Positions 23,110 to 30,258 of a stretch of 48,627 nt of DNA are shown here, one piece after another. The notes under the pieces are model-generated. The model ran no database searches, was not told the origin of the DNA, and worked only from the letters and a program-made list of their open reading frames with translations. Made by a program: the position numbers and the translations under genes. Source of the DNA: a virus. The first letter of the stretch is position 1. The number at the start of each line of letters is the position of its first letter. The stretch covers positions 1 to 48,627 of the IMG/VR virus record IMGVR_UViG_3300013104_000007; one strand, given 5' to 3'.

Positions 23110-23369
23110 TTTCCACCCTTGTAAATGACGAGAACACCGGATTCCATTTTTTTTGTTCTGACCCTGACTTTAAGTGAGTAGCAGGTGCCCCTTATCCTTG
23201 CTGAAATCTGCCTTGCCGTAAGCCCTTCGCGTAATGGGTAAATGAATGACTCACCGGGAATCATGACAGCAAACTGATTACGCAATTCATTGGTCATTCC
23301 GCATGTGCTCTTTGTCTTCCGCTCAGAAACGAGATTCCTCGTCTGTGCCACACTTAACTTTTCAAACAT
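23106..23369 (-). CDS. Small basic protein beside the putative origin
   Basis: 87 residues from ATG 23369, with AAGGAGG seven bases upstream; the longer frame to 23474 has no ribosome site. The sequence is basic with a possible helix-turn-helix-like or winged region: PLREGLTARQISARIRGTCYS, then LKVRVRTKKMESGVLVIYKGG. The stop overlaps the DUF3987 start (ATGA). First gene of the leftward operon next to the AT-rich gap; an origin-binding or helicase-loader role is possible but unproven. Confidence 0.7.
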   Translation of the reverse strand: MFEKLSVAQTRNLVSERKTKSTCGMTNELRNQFAVMIPGESFIYPLREGLTARQISARIRGTCYSLKVRVRTKKMESGVLVIYKGGK

Positions 23370-23780
23370 GTTTTCCTCCTTATCTTTACCCATACTAACC
23401 CATCCTTTATCTCTCTGGAAACAGTTTTTTCGCCGTGGGGTGCGGGGTGAGACAGGGGTTTTAGTCACCCCCACGTTATGTATATGATTTTAATAATAAA
23501 AACAACATTGGGGTAAGTGGTGTGTGTTTCTTAATAATATAATCATTTTTCTTTCGTAAAAATTTGGCACCCGTAAATTTGTTTTTCTTTTTTATATTAA
23601 TATTAAAATTACAATATAACCCCCCCCATTACCCCATATATATATTATGTTATTGTTATTATTATACTTATTGGCAAAAAAATTGGGGTGAATTTATTTC
23701 CCCACCTCCCACCCCAGCCACCCAGCCTACCCCACCAAGCTGCAGCCAGAAATCTGCATAATTATTTTTAACTCCACCTA
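23370..23780. other. Candidate replication origin: AT-rich gap with GGGGT/ACCCC iteron-like repeats
   Basis: No credible gene in about 410 bases. The core 23540-23680 is very AT-rich. Around it recur short GC words: GTGGGGTG (23435), GCGGGGTGA (23442), TCACCCCCAC (23465), ATTGGGGTAA (23507), ATTACCCCAT (23628), AATTGGGGTGA (23681) and CTACCCC (near 23728). ATTGGGGTAA and ATTACCCCAT are inverted copies. Iterons flanking an AT-rich core, between replication genes and divergent early genes, are typical of origins. Confidence 0.5.
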
Positions 23781-23809
23781 TTGACGTAGATAAACATGAG
23801 TAGTAGATT
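23781..23809 (+). promoter_or_regulatory. Early promoter of the 23848 operon
   Basis: TTGACG (23781-23786), 17 bases, TAGATT (23804-23809). GTAGAT occurs twice, directly after TTGAC and over the -10. Confidence 0.7.
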
Positions 23810-23847
23810 TAACTCATCGAAAGCAAACAACCTGATGAGGCAACAAA

Positions 23848-24189
23848 ATGAAAGCAGCAATTCTTATCCTGGCCCTTGCAGCAACACCAGTTATGGCAGC
23901 AAAGACGTACATCTGCGATGGCTCTACAGCAAAAACCCTGGCAGACGGCACGATGATTGAATCAACGTTCGTGACTGCACCAAATACCCTGACCGTTATC
24001 GATATGGGAGAATCATTCATCGTGAGCGATCTTGCAGCTACTGCGGTAATCGCCAGTCCTAATTTAAATGCGCGAGGTATGGCATTCCGTGGCAACAACG
24101 GATTCGCTAAAGACAAGTTTGGTTACTACGTCACATCGCCTGGTATCATCAATGCCGCGCTAAACTGCAAGCCCGTGGTTAAGTCATGA
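23848..24189 (+). CDS. Small exported protein
   Basis: 113 residues. The first 18 residues form a signal peptide (MKAAILILALAATPVMA, cut after A-x-A). The mature part of about 95 residues (AKTYICDGSTAKTLADG, ending VTSPGIINAALNCKPVV) has two Cys that could pair in the periplasm. ATG 23848 is 39 bases after the early promoter. As the first early gene it would be made at once after infection, and an exported early product might block a second phage or alter the envelope. No family recognised. Confidence 0.8.
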   Translation: MKAAILILALAATPVMAAKTYICDGSTAKTLADGTMIESTFVTAPNTLTVIDMGESFIVSDLAATAVIASPNLNARGMAFRGNNGFAKDKFGYYVTSPGIINAALNCKPVVKS

Positions 24190-24275
24190 TGACCAGCAAT
24201 GAAATGGTATGGTTAGCCGTAGCATTGTTCTGCACGGCTGTGTGGTGTTTAGTTTCATTAATTAGCCTGGGGTGA
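24186..24275 (+). CDS. 29-residue membrane peptide
   Basis: Starts within an ATGATG that overlaps the stop of the exported-protein gene and ends just before the next gene. One hydrophobic span (VWLAVALFCTAVWCLVSLI) makes it a likely single-span membrane peptide. Coupling to the exported protein suggests joint function. Confidence 0.6.
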   Translation: MMTSNEMVWLAVALFCTAVWCLVSLISLG

Positions 24276-24278
24276 GAT

Positions 24279-24449
24279 ATGTCGGTTTATAAAAACTCAG
24301 AACTTGAAGCAGAGATTGGTTTTGTTGGTGCGCAAAACGAACTGCAGCGGCTGACTGAACGTCACCTGCAACACGGTGGCAAGGTAGTGCGTGATATCAA
24401 ATTTAACGCATCTGGAAAGCGCTACATTGAACGCATAAAGTTATCCTAG
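24279..24449 (+). CDS. Small helical protein of 56 residues
   Basis: ATG 24279 has GGGGTGAGAT just upstream, a strong ribosome site. The sequence starts MSVYKNSELEAEIGFVGAQ and continues with a charged helix (NELQRLTERHLQHGGK), then a basic tail ending IERIKLS. No domain recognised. Part of the early operon. Confidence 0.7.
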   Translation: MSVYKNSELEAEIGFVGAQNELQRLTERHLQHGGKVVRDIKFNASGKRYIERIKLS

Positions 24450-24462
24450 CATGAGGTGGGTT

Positions 24463-24663
24463 ATGGTCATAAAACGCCGCACAATCGCTGCCAGCTCGTT
24501 ACGTGAGGGAATGCTGGTTGATTTCGAAGATGGAGAGCCAGCAATCGCATCAAATGTCAGGCATCTTCTGCATAAGGTTTCATTCGATGCGCGTGGTGAC
24601 AGATTCTCGGTTGATAAAGATGAGCAACTTGTCACAGTACTTATGATGCGCGTAGTGGGGTGA
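24463..24663 (+). CDS. Small hypothetical protein of 66 residues
   Basis: ATG 24463 is preferred over 24451 because GAGGTG lies five bases upstream. The protein begins MVIKRRTIAASSLREGMLV, with DFEDGEPAIASNVRHLLHK in the middle and a beta-like end (EQLVTVLMMRVVG). No family recognised. The next gene follows at four bases. Confidence 0.65.
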   Translation: MVIKRRTIAASSLREGMLVDFEDGEPAIASNVRHLLHKVSFDARGDRFSVDKDEQLVTVLMMRVVG

Positions 24664-24666
24664 AAT

Positions 24667-25041
24667 ATGTTAGGCGGAGATGCAGTAAGCAGAATCGAAA
24701 GAATGAATGCCATGATTGAGCGAGAGCGCAAAGAACACGAAGGTAAATTGCCGTCATGCCCTCGGAAATCTGGTGAATGGGGTCGTCATCCAAACAATAC
24801 CGGTCTTGCTGGTATAACTGAGGTTAACAAAAGATTCCGGGCAGTGATTTACAGCCCAGAATTCCCAAGAAGCGGTAACTATCTTGGCCTGTTCGAAAAT
24901 ATTCACAGCGCAGTAGATATTATTTGCAGAACTGCTAAAATAGCACCTCTGGACATTTCAGGCATGACAGCCGAAGGTTGGGAGGAAATCAAGCAGCAAC
25001 CAATCATTAAAAATAAACGTTATGGGGTGAGAAATGGCTAA
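24667..25041 (+). CDS. AP2-like domain protein without HNH core
   Basis: 124 residues. The middle looks like an AP2 DNA-binding domain: TGLAGITEVNKRFRAVIYSP, then NYLGLFENIHSAVDIICRTA, which compares well with the AP2 parts of the two HNH proteins. Nothing upstream looks like an HNH site, so it is either a stand-alone DNA-binding protein or the remains of such an endonuclease. The ribosome site GGGGTGAAAT is strong. The end overlaps a tiny frame at 25034. Confidence 0.6.
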   Translation: MLGGDAVSRIERMNAMIERERKEHEGKLPSCPRKSGEWGRHPNNTGLAGITEVNKRFRAVIYSPEFPRSGNYLGLFENIHSAVDIICRTAKIAPLDISGMTAEGWEEIKQQPIIKNKRYGVRNG

Positions 25042-25084
25042 TTTAATCGTGGTGTCTGTAGCGGATTCAGGAGAAGGGAAATGA
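25034..25084 (+). CDS. Possible 16-residue leader peptide
   Basis: ATG 25034 has GGGGTGAGAA directly upstream, overlaps the preceding stop, and ends as ATGA with the next start. It may serve to couple translation of the next gene; a functional product is doubtful. Confidence 0.35.
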   Translation: MANLIVVSVADSGEGK

Positions 25085-25521
25085 GCGAAATATCGAAACT
25101 TATCGCAGAGATTAAATCAGCAGGCATTCTGCGCGCCGGAAATAAACTGGAGCAGCTTTATGGCCTGGCAGAGCAGATGGAAACAGACCATGCAGCATTG
25201 CAGCAGAAGCTGGATGCGCTGGCTGCGGAGAATGCGGCGCTGAAAACGGCAATCTCAACATATGCGAAGGTTAAACAAGACTTCGATGATTTCGACGGCG
25301 ACCGAAGAGGGATAGCCGAAAGTCTCTGTGAAGCTGAAGATGCTTTGGTTAGTGGCATCAAAACCCCAGCGACCGACCCTTACCTGAACTCGGTGCGGGC
25401 GGATTCCGTAGAAGATGCGGCAAAGCGGCTTTTCGGACAAGGGTACACCTTCGAGGTTCTAAGGCGATTCGCCGCCAAACTCCGCTCCGGCACCCATGAC
25501 ACTGCGGATAAGGCGGGTTGA
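25081..25521 (+). CDS. Ead/Ea22-like accessory protein
   Basis: 146 residues. A helical/coiled-coil region spans residues 20-70 (LYGLAEQMETDHAALQQKL, ALAAENAALKTAISTYAKV). A helical C-part carries DPYLNSVRADSVEDAAKRL and EVLRRFAAKLRSG. This is the build of Ead/Ea22-like proteins found in accessory regions of lambdoid and enterobacterial phages, whose function is unknown. The start is coupled to the tiny leader frame. Confidence 0.6.
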   Translation: MSEISKLIAEIKSAGILRAGNKLEQLYGLAEQMETDHAALQQKLDALAAENAALKTAISTYAKVKQDFDDFDGDRRGIAESLCEAEDALVSGIKTPATDPYLNSVRADSVEDAAKRLFGQGYTFEVLRRFAAKLRSGTHDTADKAG

Positions 25522-25522
25522 T

Positions 25523-25945
25523 ATGAAATTAACTCAATCTCAACGCGCCGCATTGCGCATGAAGTTTGGCGGAAGGTGCGCCTATTGTGGTTGCGAACTT
25601 CCTGAAAAAGGCTGGCACGCTGACCACGTAGAGGCCGCGCTACGGAAATGGGAGTTCGGACCACGTCGTCAGGATGGAACACGCCGGACAGTATCCACGG
25701 GAGAGCACTGGAGACCAGAAAATGACGTTATGGAAAATCTCTTTCCGGCATGCGCACCTTGCAACATTTTCAAAGCGACATTCAGTCTGGAAAGGTTTAG
25801 AGGGGAGATTGCCGAACAGGCTGAGCGTGCCAGGCAGTACAGCGTGAACTTTCGCACCGCTGAGAGATTCGGGCAAGTTAAGGTCACCGCAGCCCCAATT
25901 GTTTTCTGGTTTGAGAAATATCAGGAGCACAACCATGACAACTAA
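25523..25945 (+). CDS. HNH endonuclease
   Basis: 140 residues from ATG 25523, two bases after the previous stop. Zinc pairs C-A-Y-C (FGGRCAYCGCELPE) and C-A-P-C (LFPACAPCNIFK) enclose the HNH core WHADHVEA near residue 33 and the N of MENLFPACAPCN. This is the McrA/HNH family. Unlike the other two HNH proteins it has no AP2 domain and runs with its operon. It may nick host DNA or act in packaging-like cleavage; no substrate can be read. Confidence 0.85.
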   Translation: MKLTQSQRAALRMKFGGRCAYCGCELPEKGWHADHVEAALRKWEFGPRRQDGTRRTVSTGEHWRPENDVMENLFPACAPCNIFKATFSLERFRGEIAEQAERARQYSVNFRTAERFGQVKVTAAPIVFWFEKYQEHNHDN

Positions 25946-26369
25946 TTCCCCCAATCCAGTTGGTGGTGATGTGCAGGCGCTGATTGCAGATTGCCAGGCA
26001 GAAATAGCCGAACTTGAAAAGGCTTTAACAACATGGGGCGATGCGTGGATTCCTTCGCTTCAAAGTAAATTAAATCGTCAGCAAGTAGCACTCGCAGCGC
26101 TGACGGCTGAGCCGGTGGCATGGATCGTGATGACACCACGCGGCGATTACACTGAGCGCAATCCAGACGTGGTTGCACACTTCGAAGGAACGGGGCTTGC
26201 AAAGAGTAAACCTCTCTACGAAACCCAGCCCGCTCAGCTTTTGCGCCCGGTGGAGTTGCCACCTCTGATATTATTTGGTTACACGGAGGAGGAAATGAAC
26301 GTCATGTGCAATGTCAGGAATGCCGACATTGAAGCAATCCGCGCAGCAGGGTACGAGGTGAAATCATGA
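25935..26369 (+). CDS. Phage accessory protein with helical N-terminus
   Basis: 144 residues from ATG 25935 (MTTNSPNPVGGDVQALIADC) with CAGGAG upstream; it overlaps the HNH gene by 11 bases. A helix (QAEIAELEKALTTWGDAW) is followed by an AEPVAWIVMTPRGDY motif and KSKPLYETQPAQLLRP. These pieces recur in Ead-type and related accessory proteins of enterobacterial phages. No function known. Confidence 0.65.
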   Translation: MTTNSPNPVGGDVQALIADCQAEIAELEKALTTWGDAWIPSLQSKLNRQQVALAALTAEPVAWIVMTPRGDYTERNPDVVAHFEGTGLAKSKPLYETQPAQLLRPVELPPLILFGYTEEEMNVMCNVRNADIEAIRAAGYEVKS

Positions 26370-26947
26370 TTAAGTTGCCAGATGAGCTGAAGGCGCTTGT
26401 TGATTTAGCCAATCAGCTAAAGGGTGAGAAATGGACTTATTCTCGAACGACCCCATATTCTCGGGGTTATATCACAGGGAATGGTGGGCGCACTATAGTC
26501 CAGACGTATGATGGCGAAGTTCCGGCTAATGTCTGCCGGTATTTTGAACTTGCTGACCCTGCAACCATTTTGAGTATTGCTGATAAAATCCAGCGCCTTA
26601 ACGCCACCGCACATCCTGTAAGCGATGATAACAACAGGATTGCAGATGCATTGGAGTCTTTGCTCTGGCCAAATATGGCTATCGGCAACAAGGTTGTTAT
26701 TTTGGCTGTTATCAAAGCGCTACGATCTGGTACCGCACAGCCTGTAAGCGATGGGTGGGTGAAGTGTAGTGACAGGATGCCGGTACAGCACCAGTCAAAC
26801 CGATATGTACCTATGAATTTACTTCTGAATGAAAGAACTGTCATTCAGGGCGGATTTGATAATGGCGAATTCTGGATGGAGGGCGCGGTGATAAAGAACG
26901 TCACGCGATGGATGCCACTACCAGCAGCGCCGGGAGGTCAGGATTAA
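26366..26947 (+). CDS. Accessory protein with a C-terminal DUF551 domain
   Basis: 193 residues. The C-terminal 65 residues (DGWVKCSDRMPVQHQSN, and finally VTRWMPLPAAPGG) are the DUF551 signature: W-x-K-C-S-x-R-x-P at the start and x-T-x-W-M-P-L-P at the end. The N-terminal part (IKLPDELKALVDLANQLKG) is variable. It overlaps the previous gene as ATGA and the next frame by five bases. Confidence 0.8.
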   Translation: MIKLPDELKALVDLANQLKGEKWTYSRTTPYSRGYITGNGGRTIVQTYDGEVPANVCRYFELADPATILSIADKIQRLNATAHPVSDDNNRIADALESLLWPNMAIGNKVVILAVIKALRSGTAQPVSDGWVKCSDRMPVQHQSNRYVPMNLLLNERTVIQGGFDNGEFWMEGAVIKNVTRWMPLPAAPGGQD

Positions 26948-27104
26948 TAATAAATCTGAAGTCTGGCAGGCCGCAAAGGAATGCGGTCTTGACCAGTTCA
27001 TAGGTAATGTTGCTAAAGCCTTCCCTGATGCGATTGATGGAATACGCATCGACCATAACCGGCATGTAACATGGTGGATGAAGTCAAAAGAACAGCCTCG
27101 TTAG
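26943..27104 (+). CDS. 53-residue protein starting at ATT
   Basis: The frame lacks ATG/GTG/TTG near its beginning but reads as a plausible protein (SEVWQAAKECGLDQFIGNV, VTWWMKSKEQPR). ATT 26943 is five bases after GGGAGG (26932-26937) and overlaps the preceding stop (ATTAA). Its stop is inside the loop of a terminator. ATT starts are rare and poorly initiated, as in infC, so the product may be scarce. Alternatively the frame is a decayed gene. Confidence 0.5.
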   Translation: MNNKSEVWQAAKECGLDQFIGNVAKAFPDAIDGIRIDHNRHVTWWMKSKEQPR

Positions 27105-27116
27105 CGGGGCTTTTTT
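27095..27116 (+). terminator. Terminator before the terminase genes
   Basis: GCCTCG-TTAG-CGGGGC (27095-27110) followed by six T, with one G-T pair. The stop codon of the previous frame is in its loop. Confidence 0.85.
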
Positions 27117-27141
27117 GTATGTGTTAAACTACTACTATTGT

Positions 27142-27156
27142 ATCTGTAGAACAGAT
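27142..27156. promoter_or_regulatory. Palindrome upstream of the terminase genes
   Basis: ATCTGT-AGA-ACAGAT, a perfect 6+6 inverted repeat between the terminator and the small terminase gene. A possible -10 (GATAAT, 27165-27170) follows but no -35 fits. The half-site ATCTGT differs from the early word ATCTAC in two positions. Confidence 0.4.
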
Positions 27157-27185
27157 TAAAAACTGATAATCAATAGGTTTAATCT

Positions 27186-27608
27186 ATAGCAAAGCATTTA
27201 TTTAATAGCGAGAATCAACCTAAGAACAGGCGGGGCAAGGACAAGCGTCAACTGCTTATTGCCGCACTTGAGCGCCAGGGGCTGAGCGAGGATGCCCTTT
27301 ACGACAAGATTGTGCAGATGGCTGTGCATGAGGGCGATTCAGCAATGATGAAAGAACTTATCGTGCGCTTCAGTCCATTGCCAAAGCCAGTAGCTCCAAC
27401 CTTTGAGGTTGATTTCCCTGATGAAGGCACAGCAGTAGAAAAGATTGATGCCGTCATCCGTGGCATAGCGACCGGCGTGATTCCGGCTGACCTCGGTAAA
27501 ACATTTGCGGAAGTGGTTCGGGTTGGCCTGGACGTGCGCGAAGTTACTGAGCTTGCGGCACGACTTGAGCGCCTTGAGAAACTACTGGAGGAGCAGGGTA
27601 ATGTCTAA
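27186..27608 (+). CDS. terS: Terminase small subunit, probable ATA start
   Basis: 140 residues if read from ATA 27186; the first ATG (27312) has no ribosome site and would remove the N-terminal DNA-binding part. The extended N-terminus (AKHLFNSENQPKNRRGKDKR) is the basic lead of small terminases, followed by QLLIAALERQGLSEDALYDK. A C-terminal helix (ELAARLERLEKLLEEQG) suits oligomerisation. TAGG lies eight bases before the ATA. It recognises phage DNA for packaging, with the large subunit encoded next but one. A sequencing error in the start codon is an alternative. Confidence 0.7.
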   Translation: MAKHLFNSENQPKNRRGKDKRQLLIAALERQGLSEDALYDKIVQMAVHEGDSAMMKELIVRFSPLPKPVAPTFEVDFPDEGTAVEKIDAVIRGIATGVIPADLGKTFAEVVRVGLDVREVTELAARLERLEKLLEEQGNV

Positions 27609-27813
27609 ATCATTCGCATGGTGCATTGGGGTAATGCAGGCAATCTCAATTGCTTTCTCTATTTCATCGGGCACTATAATCGGCAGTTACAATCATCCTG
27701 ACATGGGCGCATTGGCCTGGGCAGGCATGTTTATTATTATTTCATATCAGGTTGCGTGGCTGTCAGCCAAAGAGGATCGTCGTGCAATGATGCGTGGTGC
27801 CAATGCCCCGTAA
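27601..27813 (+). CDS. Small two-span membrane protein
   Basis: 70 residues from ATG 27601 with GGAGGAGCAGGGTA upstream. Two hydrophobic segments (WCIGVMQAISIAFSIS and ALAWAGMFIIISYQVAWL) and a basic end (KEDRRAMMRG) suggest an inner-membrane protein. It sits between the terminase subunits and overlaps both. No family recognised. Confidence 0.7.
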   Translation: MSKSFAWCIGVMQAISIAFSISSGTIIGSYNHPDMGALAWAGMFIIISYQVAWLSAKEDRRAMMRGANAP

Positions 27814-29236
27814 ACGCCTGTCTGCGGTCGCCATTGAAAAGCTGGAGCAGGCTATTGGCGATGCAACCACGAGCACAGCTACCAGCGCCGTATTCGGCAT
27901 CTGCAACATGCAGAAAGAGGTTGTGCGCAAACTACGCATGACTGCTGATGGCGTGACCGATGTGAGCAGTGAGCATTGCGAACCTGACCACCTCATCCCT
28001 GAGCGGCTCGAAAGGCTTCTGTACCCAAAGCCATGGAAGGTGGTATTTGGTGGTCGCGGCTCCGCAAAGACGCGCACAGTGGCTACAATCCTGACTGAGT
28101 CAGCCAGATTTCGCCCTGAGCGTGTCGGTTGCTTTCGTGAGATTCAGCAGTCCATTGAGGATAGCTCATATCAGGAGCTGGTCGATGAAATTGAAAGGAA
28201 GGGTGAGTCAGCCGAATATCGCTGCATAGATGGCAAGATAACCCATAAGCGCACCAAATCTAAGTTCAGGTTCCGTGGCCTTTATCGAAATATAACCGGC
28301 GTTAAGGGTTTCGCAGGTATCACTAAGGCGTGGATTGAAGAGGCTGAAAATGTCAGTCAGGCGTCATGGGATATCCTTGAGCCAACCATCCGTAACAAAG
28401 GTTCGGAAATATGGGTCACATTCAACCCAAACAAAGAGGTTGATGCCACATGGACGCAGTGGGTTCAGCCATGGCGAGACAAAATCGTTAATGGCATGTA
28501 TGAAGATGATGAAATACTAATCATTGAATGTAACTGGACAGATAACCCATGGATGACTGAAGAACTCATTCGCTCCAAAGAGAAGATGAAGCGAGTTGAC
28601 TTTGACCGCTACATGCATATCTGGGAAGGAAAGTTCAACAAGCGCAGTGATGAGCAGGTTTTCGGTGGTAACTGGCGCGTGGATTCATTTGAGCCGCAAC
28701 CTCACTGGCATGGCCCGTATCATGGAATGGATTTCGGGTTCTCAGGTGATCCTGCTGCAATGACTGAGGTGTGGGTTGAGAATCTTGATAATGGCACGCA
28801 TGGAGAAGAACGCAGGAAGGTTTATATTAATCGTGAGTATGGAAAGATTCATCTGGAAATAACCGACCACCCTGCAGCTATGGACCAGAACTTCCCCATG
28901 GCAAGAAAAGCAAGATGGTACGCTGATTCATCAAGGCCTGAAACAATCAGCCACATCAAGCGCGCCGGTTTCGATATTCACCCATGCAACAAGTGGCCCG
29001 GCAGCGTAGAGGATGGCGTGACGTGGCTCAGGGGTTGTGAAGAGATAGTCATCCATGACCGATGCAAGGAAATGAAGAATGAAGCTACAATGTACAGTCA
29101 CAAGGTTGATAAGAATACCGGTGTTGTTCTTACTGATATCGTCGATGCATATAACCATTTCTGGGACTCAGTCCGCTATGCGCTAAATGACTACATCGTC
29201 CAGCGTGGAGCAGGATGGATTCGCCGCAAGCGCTAA
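27803..29236 (+). CDS. terL: Terminase large subunit
   Basis: 477 residues from ATG 27803 (GTG 27794 is possible). Walker A is VVFGGRGSAKTRTVA near residue 85, Walker B with the catalytic Glu is TKAWIEEAENV near 185, and the coupling motif is WVTFNPNKE. The RNase H-like nuclease has an Asp in GMDFGFSGDPAAM near 310, with later DIVDAYNHFWDSVRYAL. This is the PBSX-like (Terminase_3) group. It drives ATP-dependent DNA packaging and cuts the genome. Its 3' end overlaps the end of the minus-strand zinc/HTH gene by four bases. Confidence 0.95.
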   Translation: MPRKRLSAVAIEKLEQAIGDATTSTATSAVFGICNMQKEVVRKLRMTADGVTDVSSEHCEPDHLIPERLERLLYPKPWKVVFGGRGSAKTRTVATILTESARFRPERVGCFREIQQSIEDSSYQELVDEIERKGESAEYRCIDGKITHKRTKSKFRFRGLYRNITGVKGFAGITKAWIEEAENVSQASWDILEPTIRNKGSEIWVTFNPNKEVDATWTQWVQPWRDKIVNGMYEDDEILIIECNWTDNPWMTEELIRSKEKMKRVDFDRYMHIWEGKFNKRSDEQVFGGNWRVDSFEPQPHWHGPYHGMDFGFSGDPAAMTEVWVENLDNGTHGEERRKVYINREYGKIHLEITDHPAAMDQNFPMARKARWYADSSRPETISHIKRAGFDIHPCNKWPGSVEDGVTWLRGCEEIVIHDRCKEMKNEATMYSHKVDKNTGVVLTDIVDAYNHFWDSVRYALNDYIVQRGAGWIRRKR

Positions 29237-29730
29237 CACTTATAACCCATAGAGCGAAGTTTGGCGCACTGTTTTCTCACTGACTCAGTTGCACTACCAA
29301 GCTCTATGCCAATTTGCTTTTGCGTTACTCCCTTGCTTCGCATATCAATTAGCCTGGAGTTATCGCTGTCAGTCCATTTGTGGTTAAGGATTGACAGGCT
29401 AATTCCGTGTCGGCGCGCACGCTCCCTTACTGATGACTCAGCCATCCCCAACATCTCACTTAGCTCCCACAACGGCTTAAGACCCGCGTTTTTTATCAGT
29501 ACGCGACGAATTGATTTGGTGTTGCTGATTGATTTCTTCTTAGCAGGCCAGCGCTTTATGTGGTGTTCATGGTTGCGCTGCTTTATGGCGTCTTTATTCT
29601 GCTCGCGATATGCATCCTTTGCTGACTTCTCGCAAGTCTTGCAGTAGCTGCGAAGGCCATCTTTGCGGCGGCTGTCTTTGGTGAACATAGATTCATCCTT
29701 GCTCTCCCTACAGCGACTGCACTGTTTCAT
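29233..29730 (-). CDS. Zinc-finger and double helix-turn-helix protein, probable homing-type gene
   Basis: 165 residues. A four-Cys module at the N-terminus (QCSRCRESKDESMF, then RSYCKTCEKSAKDAY) is followed by a basic helix. Two helix-turn-helix units come next (LWELSEMLGMAESSVRERAR and VTQKQIGIELGSATESVRKQ). The four-Cys start resembles phage endonuclease VII/HNH-like proteins, but the catalytic core is not evident. Opposite to the terminase gene and ending against it, as for a mobile gene. The start overlaps the preceding small gene. Confidence 0.65.
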   Translation of the reverse strand: MKQCSRCRESKDESMFTKDSRRKDGLRSYCKTCEKSAKDAYREQNKDAIKQRNHEHHIKRWPAKKKSISNTKSIRRVLIKNAGLKPLWELSEMLGMAESSVRERARRHGISLSILNHKWTDSDNSRLIDMRSKGVTQKQIGIELGSATESVRKQCAKLRSMGYKC

Positions 29731-29870
29731 ACCAGCCCCCTCGCACGATTCATGAAGTGCTGACGGTCAACTGATTTGGCGAAGGCTTGTGCTGGTAATC
29801 CCTGCCGGTGCAATGAAAGACACTGCGCATGTGCGCGTCGTGCCATTTCGATAAAGTGTTTTTGTGCCAC
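29727..29870 (-). CDS. 47-residue basic protein, GTG start
   Basis: GTG 29870 with GGTGGTTAATAT upstream; the stop overlaps the next start. The sequence (MAQKHFIEMARRAHAQCLS, ending QHFMNRARGLV) belongs to a type of short, helical, basic protein frequent in enterobacterial phage accessory operons. An ATG one base upstream starts another frame that I consider a shadow. Confidence 0.65.
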   Translation of the reverse strand: MAQKHFIEMARRAHAQCLSLHRQGLPAQAFAKSVDRQHFMNRARGLV

Positions 29871-29908
29871 ATATTAACCACCTAATTAAATTAATCCGTA
29901 GATAATTT

Positions 29909-30100
29909 TTATCCAAAAAAACAAGTCATGGAGGATGTAAAACCAAGCCTTGATAGGTTTTCATTTGCTTCTTGGAGTACGTCCTCCCATGCTTTCTGCA
30001 TGTGAGGCTCAATTGACTTAAGAGATAGCTCCTGGTGACACTTCTCAATGATTTTAATGTTGCTTTCGATCTGTAATTGGAGGTTTTGTGAGTAGCTCAT
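29909..30100 (-). CDS. Small coiled-coil protein of 63 residues
   Basis: ATG 30100 with CAGGATATAAATT upstream. Mostly one long helix (QNLQLQIESNIKIIEKCHQ, then AWEDVLQEANENLSRLG). First gene after the leftward promoter at 30144-30173. No family recognised. Confidence 0.65.
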   Translation of the reverse strand: MSYSQNLQLQIESNIKIIEKCHQELSLKSIEPHMQKAWEDVLQEANENLSRLGFTSSMTCFFG

Positions 30101-30143
30101 AATTTATATCCTGGGCAATGACTGTTGTCGATCTATGTGTAGT

Positions 30144-30173
30144 AGATTAGCAATGAACTCATATCTACGTCAA
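30144..30173 (-). promoter_or_regulatory. Early promoter, leftward
   Basis: Minus strand TTGACG (30168-30173), 18 bases, TAATCT (30144-30149), then ACTACACATAGA. The downstream 19 bases are identical to those of the promoter at 36782-36810. Confidence 0.7.
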
Positions 30174-30207
30174 CACATTTATCATAAATATTTGGCGAAG
30201 TAGTTTA

Positions 30208-30236
30208 TTGCTATCTACTGCATCCTGTCATAAACT
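30208..30236 (+). promoter_or_regulatory. Early promoter, rightward, before 30259
   Basis: TTGCTA (30208-30213), 17 bases, TAAACT (30231-30236), running into CTACGTCAAA. It contains ATCTAC in the spacer (30212-30217). Confidence 0.5.
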
Positions 30237-30258
30237 ACGTCAAACCACAGGAGGATTT

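Noticed and set aside
23564-23761. A 65-residue plus-strand frame in the AT-rich gap
   Set aside because: Low-complexity Phe/Tyr and Pro runs from AT-rich and C-rich repeats, no ribosome site; better explained as origin-like DNA.
23370-30258. Search for an integrase, excisionase, attachment site or CI-like repressor
   Set aside because: None found in any gene or gap; a temperate lifestyle is not supported.
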